The notes below the pieces were generated by a model that saw only the letters and a program-made list of their open reading frames with translations, was not told where the DNA came from and did no database searches. Positions 1-8,350 of a DNA stretch of 64,000 nt are shown piece by piece. This DNA is from Desulforamulus ruminis DSM 2154 (GTDB lineage Bacteria; Bacillota; Desulfotomaculia; Desulfotomaculales; Desulfotomaculaceae): assembly GCF_000215085.1 (NCBI RefSeq), contig NC_015589.1:124001-188000 (forward strand), in the 5' to 3' direction. Made by a program: the position numbers and the translations under genes. The stretch's first letter is position 1; the number at the start of each line of letters is the position of its first letter.

Positions 1-29
1 CTCCTAGGCTGAACAGGGACCTAAAAGGA
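1..29. repeat. R1 fold-back repeat, 3' end of a copy cut by the window edge
   Basis: The first bases (aggctgaacagggacctaaaagga) match the reverse-orientation unit seen at the right ends of the R1 repeats elsewhere in this window (for example near 16,830 and 34,150). The repeat runs directly into the ribosome binding site of tatD, so the repeat end appears to supply the AAAAGGAG sequence. Confidence 0.5.
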
Positions 30-38
30 GTGCTAAAG

Positions 39-821
39 ATGCTGATTGATTCCCATGCCCACCTGGATAACGAGCGGTTTAATGAAGACCGGGAACAGGT
101 CATTGCCCGCTGCGGCCAAGAGCTAAAAGCCGTGTTGAATGTCGGTTATGATCTGGCTTCTTCCCGTCGTTCCATAGCTCTGGCCGATGCATATCCCTTT
201 ATTTATGCCGCTGTGGGCGTCCATCCCCACGATGCCAAGGACGCACCGGAAAATTATCTGGACCAATTGCGGGAAATGTCCCGGCATCCCAAAGTGGTGG
301 CCATTGGGGAGATTGGCCTGGATTACTACTATGATCTGTCTCCCAGAGAAGTTCAACAGAAAATTTTTAAGGAACAACTGGCCTTGGCCGGAGAGTTGAA
401 CCTGCCCTTTATTATCCACAACCGGGATGCCCACGGGGATGTTCTGCAAATTTTACAGGAGGGCCAGCCTTTTCCGGCGTCCGGAGTACTGCATTGCTTT
501 TCGGCCAGTTGGGAAGTGGCCCAGGCTTGTTTGAAAATGGGTTTATACATCTCCCTGGCCGGACCGGTGACTTTTGCCAATGCCGGAAAACTGAAGGATA
601 TTGCTCAACGGGTTCCCCTGGACCGGCTGCTGGTGGAGACCGATTGTCCCTATCTGACGCCGGTTCCCTTCCGGGGCAAACGCAATCAACCGACCTATGT
701 CCGTCACGTGGCGGAACAAATTGCCCAATTAAGGGGGATAGCGCCGGAAGAACTGGGCAGGATTACCGCAGCCAATACACTGGCGTTGTTCAAGCTGCCG
801 GGGGTGCTGCTAAATGAATAA
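39..821 (+). CDS. tatD: TatD family metal-dependent hydrolase (YabD)
   Basis: TIM-barrel metal-dependent deoxyribonuclease of the TatD family, about 260 residues, the usual length. The N-terminal HAH metal motif is at residues 6-8, followed by GEIGLDYYY, IIHNRD, LHCFSAS and the ETDCPYLTP motif that closes the metal site. The ATG at 39 is preferred over the GTG at 30 because AAAAGGAG (23-30) lies 8 nt before it. It starts the yab gene series that in Bacillus follows metS. The next gene overlaps its end by 8 nt, so the two are probably co-transcribed. TatD proteins are 3'-5' exonucleases in DNA repair or quality control; the role here is inferred from the family. Confidence 0.95.
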   Translation: MLIDSHAHLDNERFNEDREQVIARCGQELKAVLNVGYDLASSRRSIALADAYPFIYAAVGVHPHDAKDAPENYLDQLREMSRHPKVVAIGEIGLDYYYDLSPREVQQKIFKEQLALAGELNLPFIIHNRDAHGDVLQILQEGQPFPASGVLHCFSASWEVAQACLKMGLYISLAGPVTFANAGKLKDIAQRVPLDRLLVETDCPYLTPVPFRGKRNQPTYVRHVAEQIAQLRGIAPEELGRITAANTLALFKLPGVLLNE

Positions 822-1344
822 AGAACGGGGCTTAATCCTGGTTTTTACCGGCAACGGCAAGGGCAAAACCACCGCGGCCCTGGGGTTGGGCCTAAGGGCT
901 TGGGGCCATGAAATGAAGGTACTGATACTTCAATTTATCAAGAGCCGCACCTGCGGAGAGCATCTGGCTGCCCGTCAAATGCAGCCGGGTCTGGAAATCA
1001 GGCCCTTGGGGTTGGGCTTTATTGATTTCAAGGACCCCCAGGCAGTGGCCCGCCAGCAGCAGGCAGCCAGGGAGGCGCTGGACAAAGTGGAGAAGGCCAT
1101 GCTGTCCGGGCAGTATCAACTGCTGATCCTGGATGAAATTTTGTATGCCCTTAAATATCAACTGATCCCCTTGCAGGATGTAATCAACTTGCTGGAGAGA
1201 AAACCGGAGACCCTGCATCTTGTGCTGACAGGCCGGGATGCCCCTCCGGAAGTCATTGAGCGGGCGGATCTGGTGACGGAGATGAAAGAAATAAAACACC
1301 CCTTCCAGCAAGGCATTGACGCTCAGAAGGGGATTGAATTCTAG
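814..1344 (+). CDS. cobO: Corrinoid adenosyltransferase (CobA/CobO/BtuR family)
   Basis: ATP:cob(I)alamin adenosyltransferase, which transfers the adenosyl group of ATP to reduced corrinoids in adenosylcobalamin formation or salvage. The P-loop GNGKGKTT sits at residues 13-20 and is typical of the CobA class (not PduO or EutT); LILDEILYAL is the conserved strand with acidic residues. The length of 176 residues fits the family. The ATG overlaps the end of tatD by 8 nt, suggesting translational coupling. No other cobalamin genes are nearby, so a salvage or housekeeping role is as likely as de novo synthesis. Confidence 0.92.
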   Translation: MNKERGLILVFTGNGKGKTTAALGLGLRAWGHEMKVLILQFIKSRTCGEHLAARQMQPGLEIRPLGLGFIDFKDPQAVARQQQAAREALDKVEKAMLSGQYQLLILDEILYALKYQLIPLQDVINLLERKPETLHLVLTGRDAPPEVIERADLVTEMKEIKHPFQQGIDAQKGIEF

Positions 1345-1389
1345 CTTACGGTTCTTGCTATGGGGTCGTTGCCTTACGGGATGAATTCT

Positions 1390-1500
1390 TGGGTCCTGCT
1401 GCTGGCCTTTAAGGTATTCCTTTAGGGTCCAGTAAACAGGACCCGGGGGAATGCTTTTAAGTCCAGCAACCGGACCCCTAAGGAATACCCGTTAGGCTAA
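1390..1500. repeat. R1 fold-back repeat between cobO and the cyclase gene
   Basis: Two forward units beginning GGGTCC (near 1394 and 1426) are followed by reverse-complement units (AGGACCC near 1439, CCGGACCCCTAAGGAATACCC near 1470-1492). The stretch can therefore fold into a long imperfect hairpin. The unit length is about 34-35 nt. The same units occur in at least five other intergenic spaces of this window. No coding potential is seen. Confidence 0.7.
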
Positions 1501-1505
1501 GAGAG

Positions 1506-2156
1506 GTGTTTGGCCTGAGAATCATTGATTTGACCCATGCCGTTGCACCGGATATGCCGGTGTATCCGGGAACAGAACCGCCACGGATAGCCGAAGCCTG
1601 TACCCTGGAGAAGGATGGTTTTAAAGAAACTCTGCTGACCCTGTACTCTCACACCGGCACCCATATGGACAGCCCCGCTCATCTGTTTAGCCTGGGGAAA
1701 ACGCTGGACGTTTACGATCCCGGTTACTTTTATGGAAGGGCGCTGGCCTTGGATGTGTCCGGCTGTAAAAGGAACATTGAAAAGAAGGATTTGCTCCCCC
1801 ATGAAGCAAGAATAAAAAAAGCCGCCTTTCTTTTGTTTTATACCGGCTGGGAAAAATTATGGGGTACCCAAGGCTATTTCAGCGGGTTTCCGGTTTTATC
1901 CCAGGAGGCGGCCCGGTGGCTGGCCCAGCAAAATTTGAAGGCCGTGGGTGTGGATGCCATTTCTGTTGATCCGGTGGAAGGAGTATCGTCCTTGCCGGTT
2001 CACCGTACACTGCTGGGCAATGAAATATTGATTATTGAAAATCTGGTCAATTTACATTTGCTGATCGGCCGGGAATTTATCCTGTGCTGCCCGCCCTTAA
2101 AGATTGCAGGAGCGGACGGGGCTCCGGTCCGGGCGCTGGCGGTAGTCCATCCGTAA
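1506..2156 (+). CDS. Cyclase family protein (kynurenine formamidase-like hydrolase)
   Basis: Metal-dependent hydrolase of the cyclase/KynB family (about 216 residues). The signature HTGTHMDSPAH at residues 49-59 provides the divalent-metal ligands; IDLTH near the N-terminus and the later LLGNEILIIENL motif are also typical. The family covers arylformamidases, isatin hydrolases and polyketide cyclases, and the substrate cannot be told from sequence. The start is uncertain: the GTG at 1506 has GAGAGG immediately before it, and a start a few codons later would give better spacing. It stands alone between an R1 repeat and a convergent gene. Confidence 0.85.
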   Translation: MFGLRIIDLTHAVAPDMPVYPGTEPPRIAEACTLEKDGFKETLLTLYSHTGTHMDSPAHLFSLGKTLDVYDPGYFYGRALALDVSGCKRNIEKKDLLPHEARIKKAAFLLFYTGWEKLWGTQGYFSGFPVLSQEAARWLAQQNLKAVGVDAISVDPVEGVSSLPVHRTLLGNEILIIENLVNLHLLIGREFILCCPPLKIAGADGAPVRALAVVHP

Positions 2157-2204
2157 AGAAGGCCCGGGGATGACGGCGGTTTTAATTGAATCATTACAAA
2201 GGTG

Positions 2205-2236
2205 AGAGGAGGAACCGGAAGCGGTTCCTCCTCTTT
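2205..2236. terminator. Bidirectional terminator between convergent genes
   Basis: A perfect 12-bp stem (GAGGAGGAACCG / CGGTTCCTCCTC) with a 4-nt loop. It follows the cyclase gene on the + strand and includes the stop codon of the minus-strand gene, so it can serve both. Confidence 0.75.
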
Positions 2237-3239
2237 AGGCGTTGGTGATACCAAAGCTTACATCATCAATAAGGGCGGAGCAGGTATTCCAGGGCTGAGA
2301 AGTAAAGACAAAGGCAATGTTGGCTGAAACGGTCCCTGCCGGGGCTGTGCCCGTCAGCCGTAACTGGCGGTAGCTGGTGCTCAACTGCTCGGAGGAGATC
2401 ATCTGCTGGGCGGTATTCAGAATATTACCCAGGGTGTCCCTAAAACTAATCCTGGCTTCCAATGTATAACCGCAGGGACGATCCCTGGGAACCTCGCTGT
2501 TCCTGGCCCAGAAAGTCATCTCATAGGTGGTACCCCCGGTTAGACCCTCTACATTGCGGGAGAGGGAAGCCGAGAGGGTGGGGCAGCATCCCAGTGCCGC
2601 AGCCTGACCGGTTCTGCCGTTGGGGTTGGGACAAACGTTTTGACTTTCCCATAGGGCCGGAGTGTTGTTGATCCAATCTTCAAAGCTTTCGTCCTGAATG
2701 CCCAGGGTAGCGCCGCTAACATCGCATATCTCCACGAAAAACTGTCGCTGCTCAACGATCTTCAACAGAAAGGAGACGGTCACCACCTGCTGGAGCCTGT
2801 TTGGGCGGGGGAGATCAAAGTCGATGGAAACATCTACATTGCGAAAATCAATCTCAGTGTTGCCGGGGTCCGTTACTTCAAGGGGCGGATGCAACTGAAT
2901 GTTTTTGCTGAAAGGGAAATCTTCAGACATGTGACGGACATCATCATGCTTATTCACATAAAAGATTTGCTTGTGAATTTCGCCATGGATGGTAATGCTG
3001 CGGATAAACCGGGGGCCACATTGGGGTTCCCCGAAGTGGATGGTGGCCTTGGGACTGTTGCAGCCGGTCTCGGTGGTAAAATGGGGATCTGCCTCCAAAT
3101 CCCGGACTACCACATCGATATGGTCTATCTTTTTTGCCTGCTCTTCCGGGCAGATGACATTCTCCACCGTGATTGAGGCCATCTGCTCAGCGATTACCAC
3201 CGGGAGCTTAACTAACTGACAATTTAGGCCGTTAGGCAT
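2235..3239 (-). CDS. SPOCS (DUF3794)-like protein with C-terminal carbohydrate-binding-like domain
   Basis: About 334 residues. I chose the ATG at 3239 because AAAAAGGAGG lies just upstream and the N-terminus (MPNGLNCQLVKLP) then matches its paralogue at 28,303-29,355 (MPNGTLPLDCVLVKLP). The first ~180 residues are almost identical between the two. They include a stretch with HGEIHKQIFYVNK and DIDFRNVDV-like motifs that resembles the SPOCS fold found in SpoVID, SipL and other spore-coat morphogens. The C-terminal ~150 residues (ESFEDWINNTP, then a TYEMTFWARNS strand) look like a jelly-roll carbohydrate-binding module of the CBM4/9 type. No signal peptide. Role in spore envelope assembly is inferred. 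The C-terminal halves of the two paralogues diverge strongly. Confidence 0.8.
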   Translation of the reverse strand: MPNGLNCQLVKLPVVIAEQMASITVENVICPEEQAKKIDHIDVVVRDLEADPHFTTETGCNSPKATIHFGEPQCGPRFIRSITIHGEIHKQIFYVNKHDDVRHMSEDFPFSKNIQLHPPLEVTDPGNTEIDFRNVDVSIDFDLPRPNRLQQVVTVSFLLKIVEQRQFFVEICDVSGATLGIQDESFEDWINNTPALWESQNVCPNPNGRTGQAAALGCCPTLSASLSRNVEGLTGGTTYEMTFWARNSEVPRDRPCGYTLEARISFRDTLGNILNTAQQMISSEQLSTSYRQLRLTGTAPAGTVSANIAFVFTSQPWNTCSALIDDVSFGITNA

Positions 3240-3450
3240 GTCTATACCTCCTTTTTCCAAGGTGGTTCTTAAATCCACCAAAGATTGTGTGGTATAGTAT
3301 ATTCCTGGGTTATCCAAATGAGGCCAGTCCAGTTTATTTTGTTCTCTGGATAATCCATCCAGCGACAAAGGTTGTCATTATTTTTAGTTATATTTTCCAT
3401 CCCCCTGAATATATTTTTGGAAGGCACAGTTTACGAAAGGGGGATGAGCA

Positions 3451-4284
3451 ATGAATTTAGGCATCAAGAATATTTTGCACGACCGGACCTGTCGGCTCCT
3501 CTTAGGGTTAATTTGCCTGTGTATTGCTTTTCTGGCCGGGTCTCTGGCCTTGGGAAAACAAATCCGTATTCAGGCGGACGGCAAGGAGTATATGGTGTTT
3601 CAGTTACGGGGCACGGTGACCGATGCCCTGGCCTTGGCCAATGTAACGCTAAGCGGAACCGATAGGGTCCACCCTTCACCCTCATCCAGACTGAGGGACG
3701 GAGAAAAGATTACCGTAACCAGGGTCAAGATAAAGGAGTTTACCAATCATCAAGTAACTCAGTTTGCCTTGGAGAAAAGAGAAGACCGGAATCTTTTTCC
3801 CGGGGAACAGAAGGTGATCAAACAGGGAAAGACCGGAATGGTAAGACATTATTACAAAGTGGTTTATTGGGACAATCAGGAGAAGCAGCGGCAATTGGTA
3901 AAAAAACAAGTCCTTAAAAAACCTGAACCCATGATTGTTGCCTATGGCCCTCCCATTGTTCCATCACGGAACATGACCAGAACCGAGAACCTGGAAGAGC
4001 TTTCTTCCGGGAAATATAAACGGATTATTCAAGCCTACTCCACCGCTTATACCCATACGGGCTACCGGACCGCAACGGGAGTAAAGCCTTACCGGGGAGT
4101 GGTATCGGTGGATCCTAGGGTCATTCCCCTGGGAACCAAATTATATGTCGAAAACTATGGCCCGGCCGTGGCCATGGACACCGGCGGCGACATAAAGGGC
4201 AACCGCATCGACGTTTTTTTTGAAACCCGGCAAGAGGCGCTTTCCTGGGGAAAGCGCCAAGTCAAAGTACACATTTTAGAATAA
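3451..4284 (+). CDS. yabE: G5/3D-domain cell-wall protein (YabE type), copy 1
   Basis: A 277-residue protein with an N-terminal membrane segment (about residues 10-32). It is followed by a ubiquitin-like DUF348 unit (QIRIQADGKEYMVF...), a G5 region (EDRNLFPGEQKVIKQGKTG) and a C-terminal 3D domain. The 3D domain shows three conserved aspartates: VDPRVIPLGTKLYV, AMDTGGDIKG, RIDVFF. This architecture belongs to YabE/Rpf-like lytic transglycosylase relatives that cut peptidoglycan. GAAAGGGGG lies 8 nt before the ATG. Its position between tatD and rsmA matches B. subtilis yabE. A paralogue of the same layout follows 144 bp downstream. Confidence 0.9.
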   Translation: MNLGIKNILHDRTCRLLLGLICLCIAFLAGSLALGKQIRIQADGKEYMVFQLRGTVTDALALANVTLSGTDRVHPSPSSRLRDGEKITVTRVKIKEFTNHQVTQFALEKREDRNLFPGEQKVIKQGKTGMVRHYYKVVYWDNQEKQRQLVKKQVLKKPEPMIVAYGPPIVPSRNMTRTENLEELSSGKYKRIIQAYSTAYTHTGYRTATGVKPYRGVVSVDPRVIPLGTKLYVENYGPAVAMDTGGDIKGNRIDVFFETRQEALSWGKRQVKVHILE

Positions 4285-4302
4285 AAGCTGAAAATGAAGG
4301 TC

Positions 4303-4336
4303 AAGGGACGGCGTTTAATATGCCGCCCCTTGTTGT
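4303..4336 (+). terminator. Possible hairpin terminator after yabE copy 1
   Basis: A 10-bp stem with one mismatch (AAGGGACGGC / GCCGCCCCTT), followed by a T-rich but not pure T tract (gttgttgtg). It may be a weak or partial terminator. Confidence 0.4.
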
Positions 4337-4428
4337 TGTGCAGGGGAATTTGTATGAATTTTACAGGAGGATCACACCCTGAAGAGGAAGAATTGAGATC
4401 GTATACCCTTTAATAAGGAGGTTTTAGG

Positions 4429-5361
4429 ATGGATTGGTGTCCGGTAGAATGGCCTCCCCGTTCAAAGTCCTGCACTGTAGATCTTAAACATAAAAGGGAG
4501 TCCTGCAAAAAAGCCTTTTTGGCAGGAATGCTGGGAATATTCTTACTGTTAAGCATGACCGGGCTGGCTCTTGGATACGCGGTCTGGACTAAAGAAATTG
4601 ACGGGGGACAAACCCTTGCCCGTGTATCGGGCTATATCCAGGATCGGATTTTGGGGCAGGTGACGGTTCACCTCACGGTAGACGGCAAAAGGACCACTAT
4701 TAAAAGCACCGGAAGGACGGTTCAGGAGGTACTGGAGCAGCAGGGCATAAAAATGAACTCCCAGGATGTGGTTCATCCGGCACGGTCCGCTACTCTGGAA
4801 AGGGATATGGACATTAAAGTAACACGGGTGCTGGTAAAGAGAGAAACCCAGGAAGTATCCCTGCCTTTTGCCACAAAATATATTTCCAACCCTGAAATGC
4901 CCAAGGGCTTCAGCAAAAAAATAAGTGAAGGTCAAGCCGGGACAGAGCTTCAAATCTGGGAATTACAATATGAAGACGGCATTGAGGTATCACGGACCTG
5001 TGTCTCTAAAGAGATTCAGAAGGAACCCGTAGATTGTATTATCCAGGTGGGGGTCCAGTCTTCCGTCAGCCGTGGAGGACAGTCCCTCCGGTTTAGCCAG
5101 GCTTACGACATGCTGGCCACAGGCTACACCTATACCGGTTACAAGACTGCTTCCGGCAGAAATCCCGGCCCGGGAGTGGCAGCGGTTGATCCCCGGGTGG
5201 TTCCTCTGGGAACCAGGCTGTACATCGAAGGCTATGGCAGGGCCGTGGCCCTGGATACCGGGGGGATGATTAAAGGCAACCGCATTGATCTTTTTTTTGA
5301 GACTCAGAATCAGGCTCTGAGCTGGGGCGCCAGAAAAACCCGAGTCTATGTTTTAGAATAA
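4429..5361 (+). CDS. G5/3D-domain cell-wall protein (YabE type), copy 2
   Basis: A 310-residue paralogue of the preceding gene with the same order: short cytoplasmic N-terminus, membrane segment (about residues 32-52), DUF348-like unit (VTVHLTVDGKRTTIKS), G5 region (KKISEGQAGTE) and 3D domain (VDPRVVPLGTRLYI, ALDTGGMIKG, RIDLFF). AATAAGGAGG precedes the ATG at 4429. The C-terminal 3D domains of the two copies are very similar while the N-terminal parts diverge, as expected from an old tandem duplication. The N-terminal cytoplasmic tail has two Cys residues (MDWCPVEW, SKSC), not seen in copy 1. Confidence 0.88.
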   Translation: MDWCPVEWPPRSKSCTVDLKHKRESCKKAFLAGMLGIFLLLSMTGLALGYAVWTKEIDGGQTLARVSGYIQDRILGQVTVHLTVDGKRTTIKSTGRTVQEVLEQQGIKMNSQDVVHPARSATLERDMDIKVTRVLVKRETQEVSLPFATKYISNPEMPKGFSKKISEGQAGTELQIWELQYEDGIEVSRTCVSKEIQKEPVDCIIQVGVQSSVSRGGQSLRFSQAYDMLATGYTYTGYKTASGRNPGPGVAAVDPRVVPLGTRLYIEGYGRAVALDTGGMIKGNRIDLFFETQNQALSWGARKTRVYVLE

Positions 5362-5382
5362 GACATTTGTGGGATAACGGTA

Positions 5383-5416
5383 TTGACATTTTAAAAACAG
5401 CAGCCTATAGTATAAT
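5383..5416 (+). promoter_or_regulatory. Sigma-A type promoter for the first thiamine operon
   Basis: TTGACA at 5383-5388 and TATAGT at 5406-5411 with a 17-nt spacer. A second -10-like TATAAT overlaps at 5411-5416. The start site would fall just before the TPP riboswitch. Confidence 0.65.
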
Positions 5417-5435
5417 CAGCTAAAATAAATAGCTT

Positions 5436-5524
5436 TTACCAGGGGAGCCAATGGGGCTGAGAAAGGGCTTTACGCACCTGACCCTTAACCAGATCGGGAT
5501 AATGCCCGCGTGGGGAGTGTAGTG
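5436..5524 (+). promoter_or_regulatory. TPP riboswitch (THI element), thiN/thiXYZ operon
   Basis: Shows the conserved THI-box segments in order: GGGGAGCC, GGGGCTGAGA, CACCTGACCC, AGATCGGGATAATGCCCGCG and TGGGGAGTG. Binding of thiamine pyrophosphate normally favours the terminator that follows. The terminator hairpin at 5533-5559 begins only a few bases downstream, so control by premature termination is the likely mechanism. Confidence 0.95.
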
Positions 5525-5532
5525 CTTCTTAG

Positions 5533-5560
5533 ACACACCGTCTTCACGGTGTGTTTTTTG
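5533..5560 (+). terminator. Riboswitch-controlled terminator upstream of thiN
   Basis: A perfect 9-bp stem ACACACCGT / ACGGTGTGT around a CTTC loop, followed by TTTTT. It is the expression platform of the TPP riboswitch. Confidence 0.85.
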
Positions 5561-5621
5561 TATAAGGGATATTTTTATTAGGTAAAGTAAGCAGAAAAGG
5601 AAGCAACCGGAGAGGTGCGCC

Positions 5622-6293
5622 ATGCAGTGTATTATTTTAGCTAACGGTGAAATGGAAGATTATGAAAAATACCGCAGTTTGTTTGTCGGCAGTCCTTTAA
5701 CCATTTGTGCCGACGGCGGGACCCGGCATGCCCTGGCCTTGGGCATTGTGCCCCAGGTGGTGGTTGGGGATATGGATTCGGCCCGGCCGGAAGAGCTTGA
5801 GCAATTGGCGGCCCAGGACGTGGAATTGATTAAGTATCCCAAGGAAAAGGATGAAATGGATACCGAGCTGGCTCTGATGGAGGCTGTGAAGCGGGGAGCC
5901 ACCTCCATTGTTTTACTGGGGTGCTCCGGCGGGCGTCTGGATCACACGCTGGCTGCCATTCAGATGCTGGTGCCGGTGGTTCGGCAGGGGGTTAAGGTAC
6001 AAATGCTGGCCAAGGGGCACCGCCTTACCCTGGCGACCCCGGAAAACCCGGTCCGTCTTCCGGGCAACCCGGATACCATCCTGTCCATTCTGCCCCTGAC
6101 CACCCGGGTAACCGGAATTACCTCCAGAGGAGTGAAATGGCCCCTTACGGACGCAGTATTTGAATTGGGCAAGCCCTATGGTGTCAGCAATGAAGTAACT
6201 GGTCCGGAGGTCAGTATAACCGTTAAGGAAGGAATTTTACTGGTGATCGAAATGAATCGCAAGGAGGAAGGGGAATGCCCGTTATCAATGTGA
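5622..6293 (+). CDS. thiN: Thiamine pyrophosphokinase
   Basis: A 223-residue enzyme that transfers pyrophosphate from ATP to thiamine to form TPP. Family motifs are visible: ICADGGTRHAL near residue 31, VVGDMDSA near 47, and YPKEKDEMDTELAL near 71, the acidic signature of TPK; the GCSGGRLDHTL motif follows at about 100. It is the first gene behind the TPP riboswitch. Its end overlaps the next gene by 19 nt. ThiN acts on free thiamine, which fits the adjacent thiamine or precursor importer but leaves open how the thiamine phosphate made by ThiE reaches it. Confidence 0.95.
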   Translation: MQCIILANGEMEDYEKYRSLFVGSPLTICADGGTRHALALGIVPQVVVGDMDSARPEELEQLAAQDVELIKYPKEKDEMDTELALMEAVKRGATSIVLLGCSGGRLDHTLAAIQMLVPVVRQGVKVQMLAKGHRLTLATPENPVRLPGNPDTILSILPLTTRVTGITSRGVKWPLTDAVFELGKPYGVSNEVTGPEVSITVKEGILLVIEMNRKEEGECPLSM

Positions 6294-6562
6294 GTTTTCA
6301 GGTGATTCCCAAAGTGGCGGATGAGTGCACTTATGCCGTGGTGGATAAAGCCATTGAGGTGGTGCGGAAGTCCGGGGTGAAATATGAGGTGGGACCCATG
6401 GAAACCACCATGGAAGGGGAACTGGAACCGCTGCTGGAGATTGTCAAGGAAGCTCAGCAGGCTTGCGTAGAGGCTGGAGCCAGCCGAGTGATGACCATCA
6501 TAAAAATTGACTACTGCCCCAGCGGAGTGACCATGGAGGAGAAAATCGGCAAATACAGGTAA
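6275..6562 (+). CDS. MTH1187 family thiamine-binding protein
   Basis: A 95-residue ferredoxin-like-fold protein of the MTH1187/YkoF group (thiamine_BP, formerly DUF77). It begins MPVINVSFQVIPK and carries the YAVVDKAIEVV and YEVGPMETTMEGE segments of the family. Members bind thiamine or its precursors and often sit beside ABC importers. Here the gene overlaps thiN by 19 nt and precedes the permease, so a role in binding or delivering a thiamine-type ligand is likely. GGAAGGGGA lies before the ATG. Confidence 0.88.
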   Translation: MPVINVSFQVIPKVADECTYAVVDKAIEVVRKSGVKYEVGPMETTMEGELEPLLEIVKEAQQACVEAGASRVMTIIKIDYCPSGVTMEEKIGKYR

Positions 6563-6572
6563 ACCCTGTACC

Positions 6573-7349
6573 ATGAAGCCGAGGGTGTTTATGAAAACAT
6601 TAAAGAACCTGCTTTGGCCTCTGCTGTTTTTATTGCTGACCCTGGTTGTCTGGGAAGGAATGGTGCGCTTCTATGCCGTTGCCCGGTGGCTGCTGCCAGC
6701 ACCCAGCCAGGTTCTGCAAACGTTGTGGCAGTCCAGGGCGCTGCTGGCGGAGCATACCGGACAAACCCTGCTGGAAGCCGGAGCCGGGCTGCTGCTGGCC
6801 GTTGCGGCCGCCCTGCTGCTGGCTTGGCTGATGGATTTTTCAGCCGCCCTGCGCAGGGCGCTGTATCCGCTGCTGGTGGTGTCCCAAACCATTCCCATCA
6901 TATCCATTGCCCCGTTGTTTATTATCTGGTTTGGTTATGAAATGCTGCCCAAGGTCATTGTGGTTGCCCTGGTCTGCTTCTTTCCGGTGGTGGTCAGTGT
7001 GGTGGAGGCCATGGCCGGAGTGGACCGGGAGATGATTAATCTCATGCGGGTTATGGGGGCACGCAGGGGACAGATATTTACCAAGGTAAAGCTGCCGGCG
7101 GCCCTGCCGTCCTTTTTCTCCGGCTTAAAGATATCCGCTGCCTACAGCATTATGGGGGCGGTGATTGGGGAATGGCTGGGAGCCAGCAAAGGGCTGGGTG
7201 TTTATATGACCCGGGCAACCCGTTCCTATCAAACGGACGGGGTGCTGGCTGCGGTGGTCATTATTTCTGTCCTGAGTCTGGGGGTTTTTGTCTTAATTGA
7301 ATTACTGGCCAGGATGATCATGCCCTGGCATAAGGAAGGGAGAAAATAA
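6573..7349 (+). CDS. thiX: ABC transporter permease, ThiX-like (thiamine/HMP precursor import)
   Basis: A 258-residue inner-membrane protein of the SsuC/ThiX type with about six hydrophobic segments. The ABC-coupling EAA loop is visible as MRVMGARRGQIFTKVKLPAALPS-like residues near 150-172. It lies between the thiamine-binding protein and the substrate-binding lipoprotein behind a TPP riboswitch. In B. subtilis ThiXYZ imports formylaminopyrimidine; the exact ligand here is inferred. Two start codons are possible, ATG at 6573 and ATG at 6591; neither has an ideal ribosome binding site. Confidence 0.85.
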   Translation: MKPRVFMKTLKNLLWPLLFLLLTLVVWEGMVRFYAVARWLLPAPSQVLQTLWQSRALLAEHTGQTLLEAGAGLLLAVAAALLLAWLMDFSAALRRALYPLLVVSQTIPIISIAPLFIIWFGYEMLPKVIVVALVCFFPVVVSVVEAMAGVDREMINLMRVMGARRGQIFTKVKLPAALPSFFSGLKISAAYSIMGAVIGEWLGASKGLGVYMTRATRSYQTDGVLAAVVIISVLSLGVFVLIELLARMIMPWHKEGRK

Positions 7350-7351
7350 TT

Positions 7352-8350
7352 TTGAAGAAGATCGGGCTGCTCCTAACCACCTTTTTATTTCTGGTATCCC
7401 TGGGCTGTGCCAAAGAACCGGCCCCGGAATCCAAGGCCCAGGATGAAAAGAAACTGGAAAAGGTTACGGTGATGTTGGACTGGGTGCCTAATACCAACCA
7501 CACCGGTTTATATGTGGCCAAGGATAAAGGATATTTTAAAGAACAGGGGCTTGAGGTGGAAATCATCCAGCCTTCCGAAGGAGGAACTTCCCAACTGGTA
7601 GCCACCGGCAAGGCCCAGTTCGGTGTCAGTTACCAGGAGGATGTGACCATGGCCCGGGCCAATGGAATTCCAGTGGTATCCATCGCCGCGGTGATCCAGC
7701 ATAATACTTCCGGTTTTGCTTCCAAAAAGGAACTCCATATCCAAAGACCCAAGGATTTGGAAGGCAAGCGTTACGGCGGCTGGGGCTCTCCCACCGAGGA
7801 AGCGGTGCTGGCGGCGGTGCTGGACCAGGATAACGGGGATGCCGCTCAAATTAAAAACATCAACATCGGGACCACGGATTTCTTTACCGCTATTCAGCGG
7901 GACATTGATTTTGCCTGGATCTACTATGGTTGGGACGGTCTGGAGGCAGAGAGAAGAAATATTCCTCTCAATTTTATGCTGCTGAAAGACTTACATCCGG
8001 CCCTGGATTATTACACCCCGGTACTAATTACCAATGAAAAACTGATTGCCGAAAAACCGGAGTTAGCCCAAAAGTTTATGGCCGCTGTGGCCCAAGGCTA
8101 CGGCTATTGCATCGAACATCCCCAGGAAGCCGCTGAAGTGCTGCTGCAAAACGCCCCGGAGACCAACCGGGAGCTGGCTCTAAAGAGCCAGCAGTGGCTG
8201 GCGGATCAGTATCAGGCCGATGCACCTCGCTGGGGAGAGCAAAAGAAAGAAATCTGGCAGCGTTATGCGGACTGGATGCTGCAGCAGAAATTGCTGCCCC
8301 AGGCGGTGGATGTGGATAAGGCCTTTACCAACCAGTTTTTACCCCAATGA
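7352..8350 (+). CDS. thiY: ABC transporter substrate-binding lipoprotein, ThiY/NMT1 family
   Basis: A 332-residue lipoprotein: a positively charged hydrophobic signal and lipobox VSLGC place the modified cysteine at residue 19. The mature part starts with VTVMLDWVPNTNHTGLYVA, the hallmark of the NMT1/THI5-like periplasmic family that binds hydroxymethylpyrimidine-type compounds; PSEGGTSQLV and the W/Y-rich GWDGLEAERR region follow. The TTG start at 7352 has AAGGAAGGGA upstream. It overlaps the ATPase gene by 4 nt (ATGA). The ligand is probably a thiamine pyrimidine moiety. Confidence 0.9.
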   Translation: MKKIGLLLTTFLFLVSLGCAKEPAPESKAQDEKKLEKVTVMLDWVPNTNHTGLYVAKDKGYFKEQGLEVEIIQPSEGGTSQLVATGKAQFGVSYQEDVTMARANGIPVVSIAAVIQHNTSGFASKKELHIQRPKDLEGKRYGGWGSPTEEAVLAAVLDQDNGDAAQIKNINIGTTDFFTAIQRDIDFAWIYYGWDGLEAERRNIPLNFMLLKDLHPALDYYTPVLITNEKLIAEKPELAQKFMAAVAQGYGYCIEHPQEAAEVLLQNAPETNRELALKSQQWLADQYQADAPRWGEQKKEIWQRYADWMLQQKLLPQAVDVDKAFTNQFLPQ

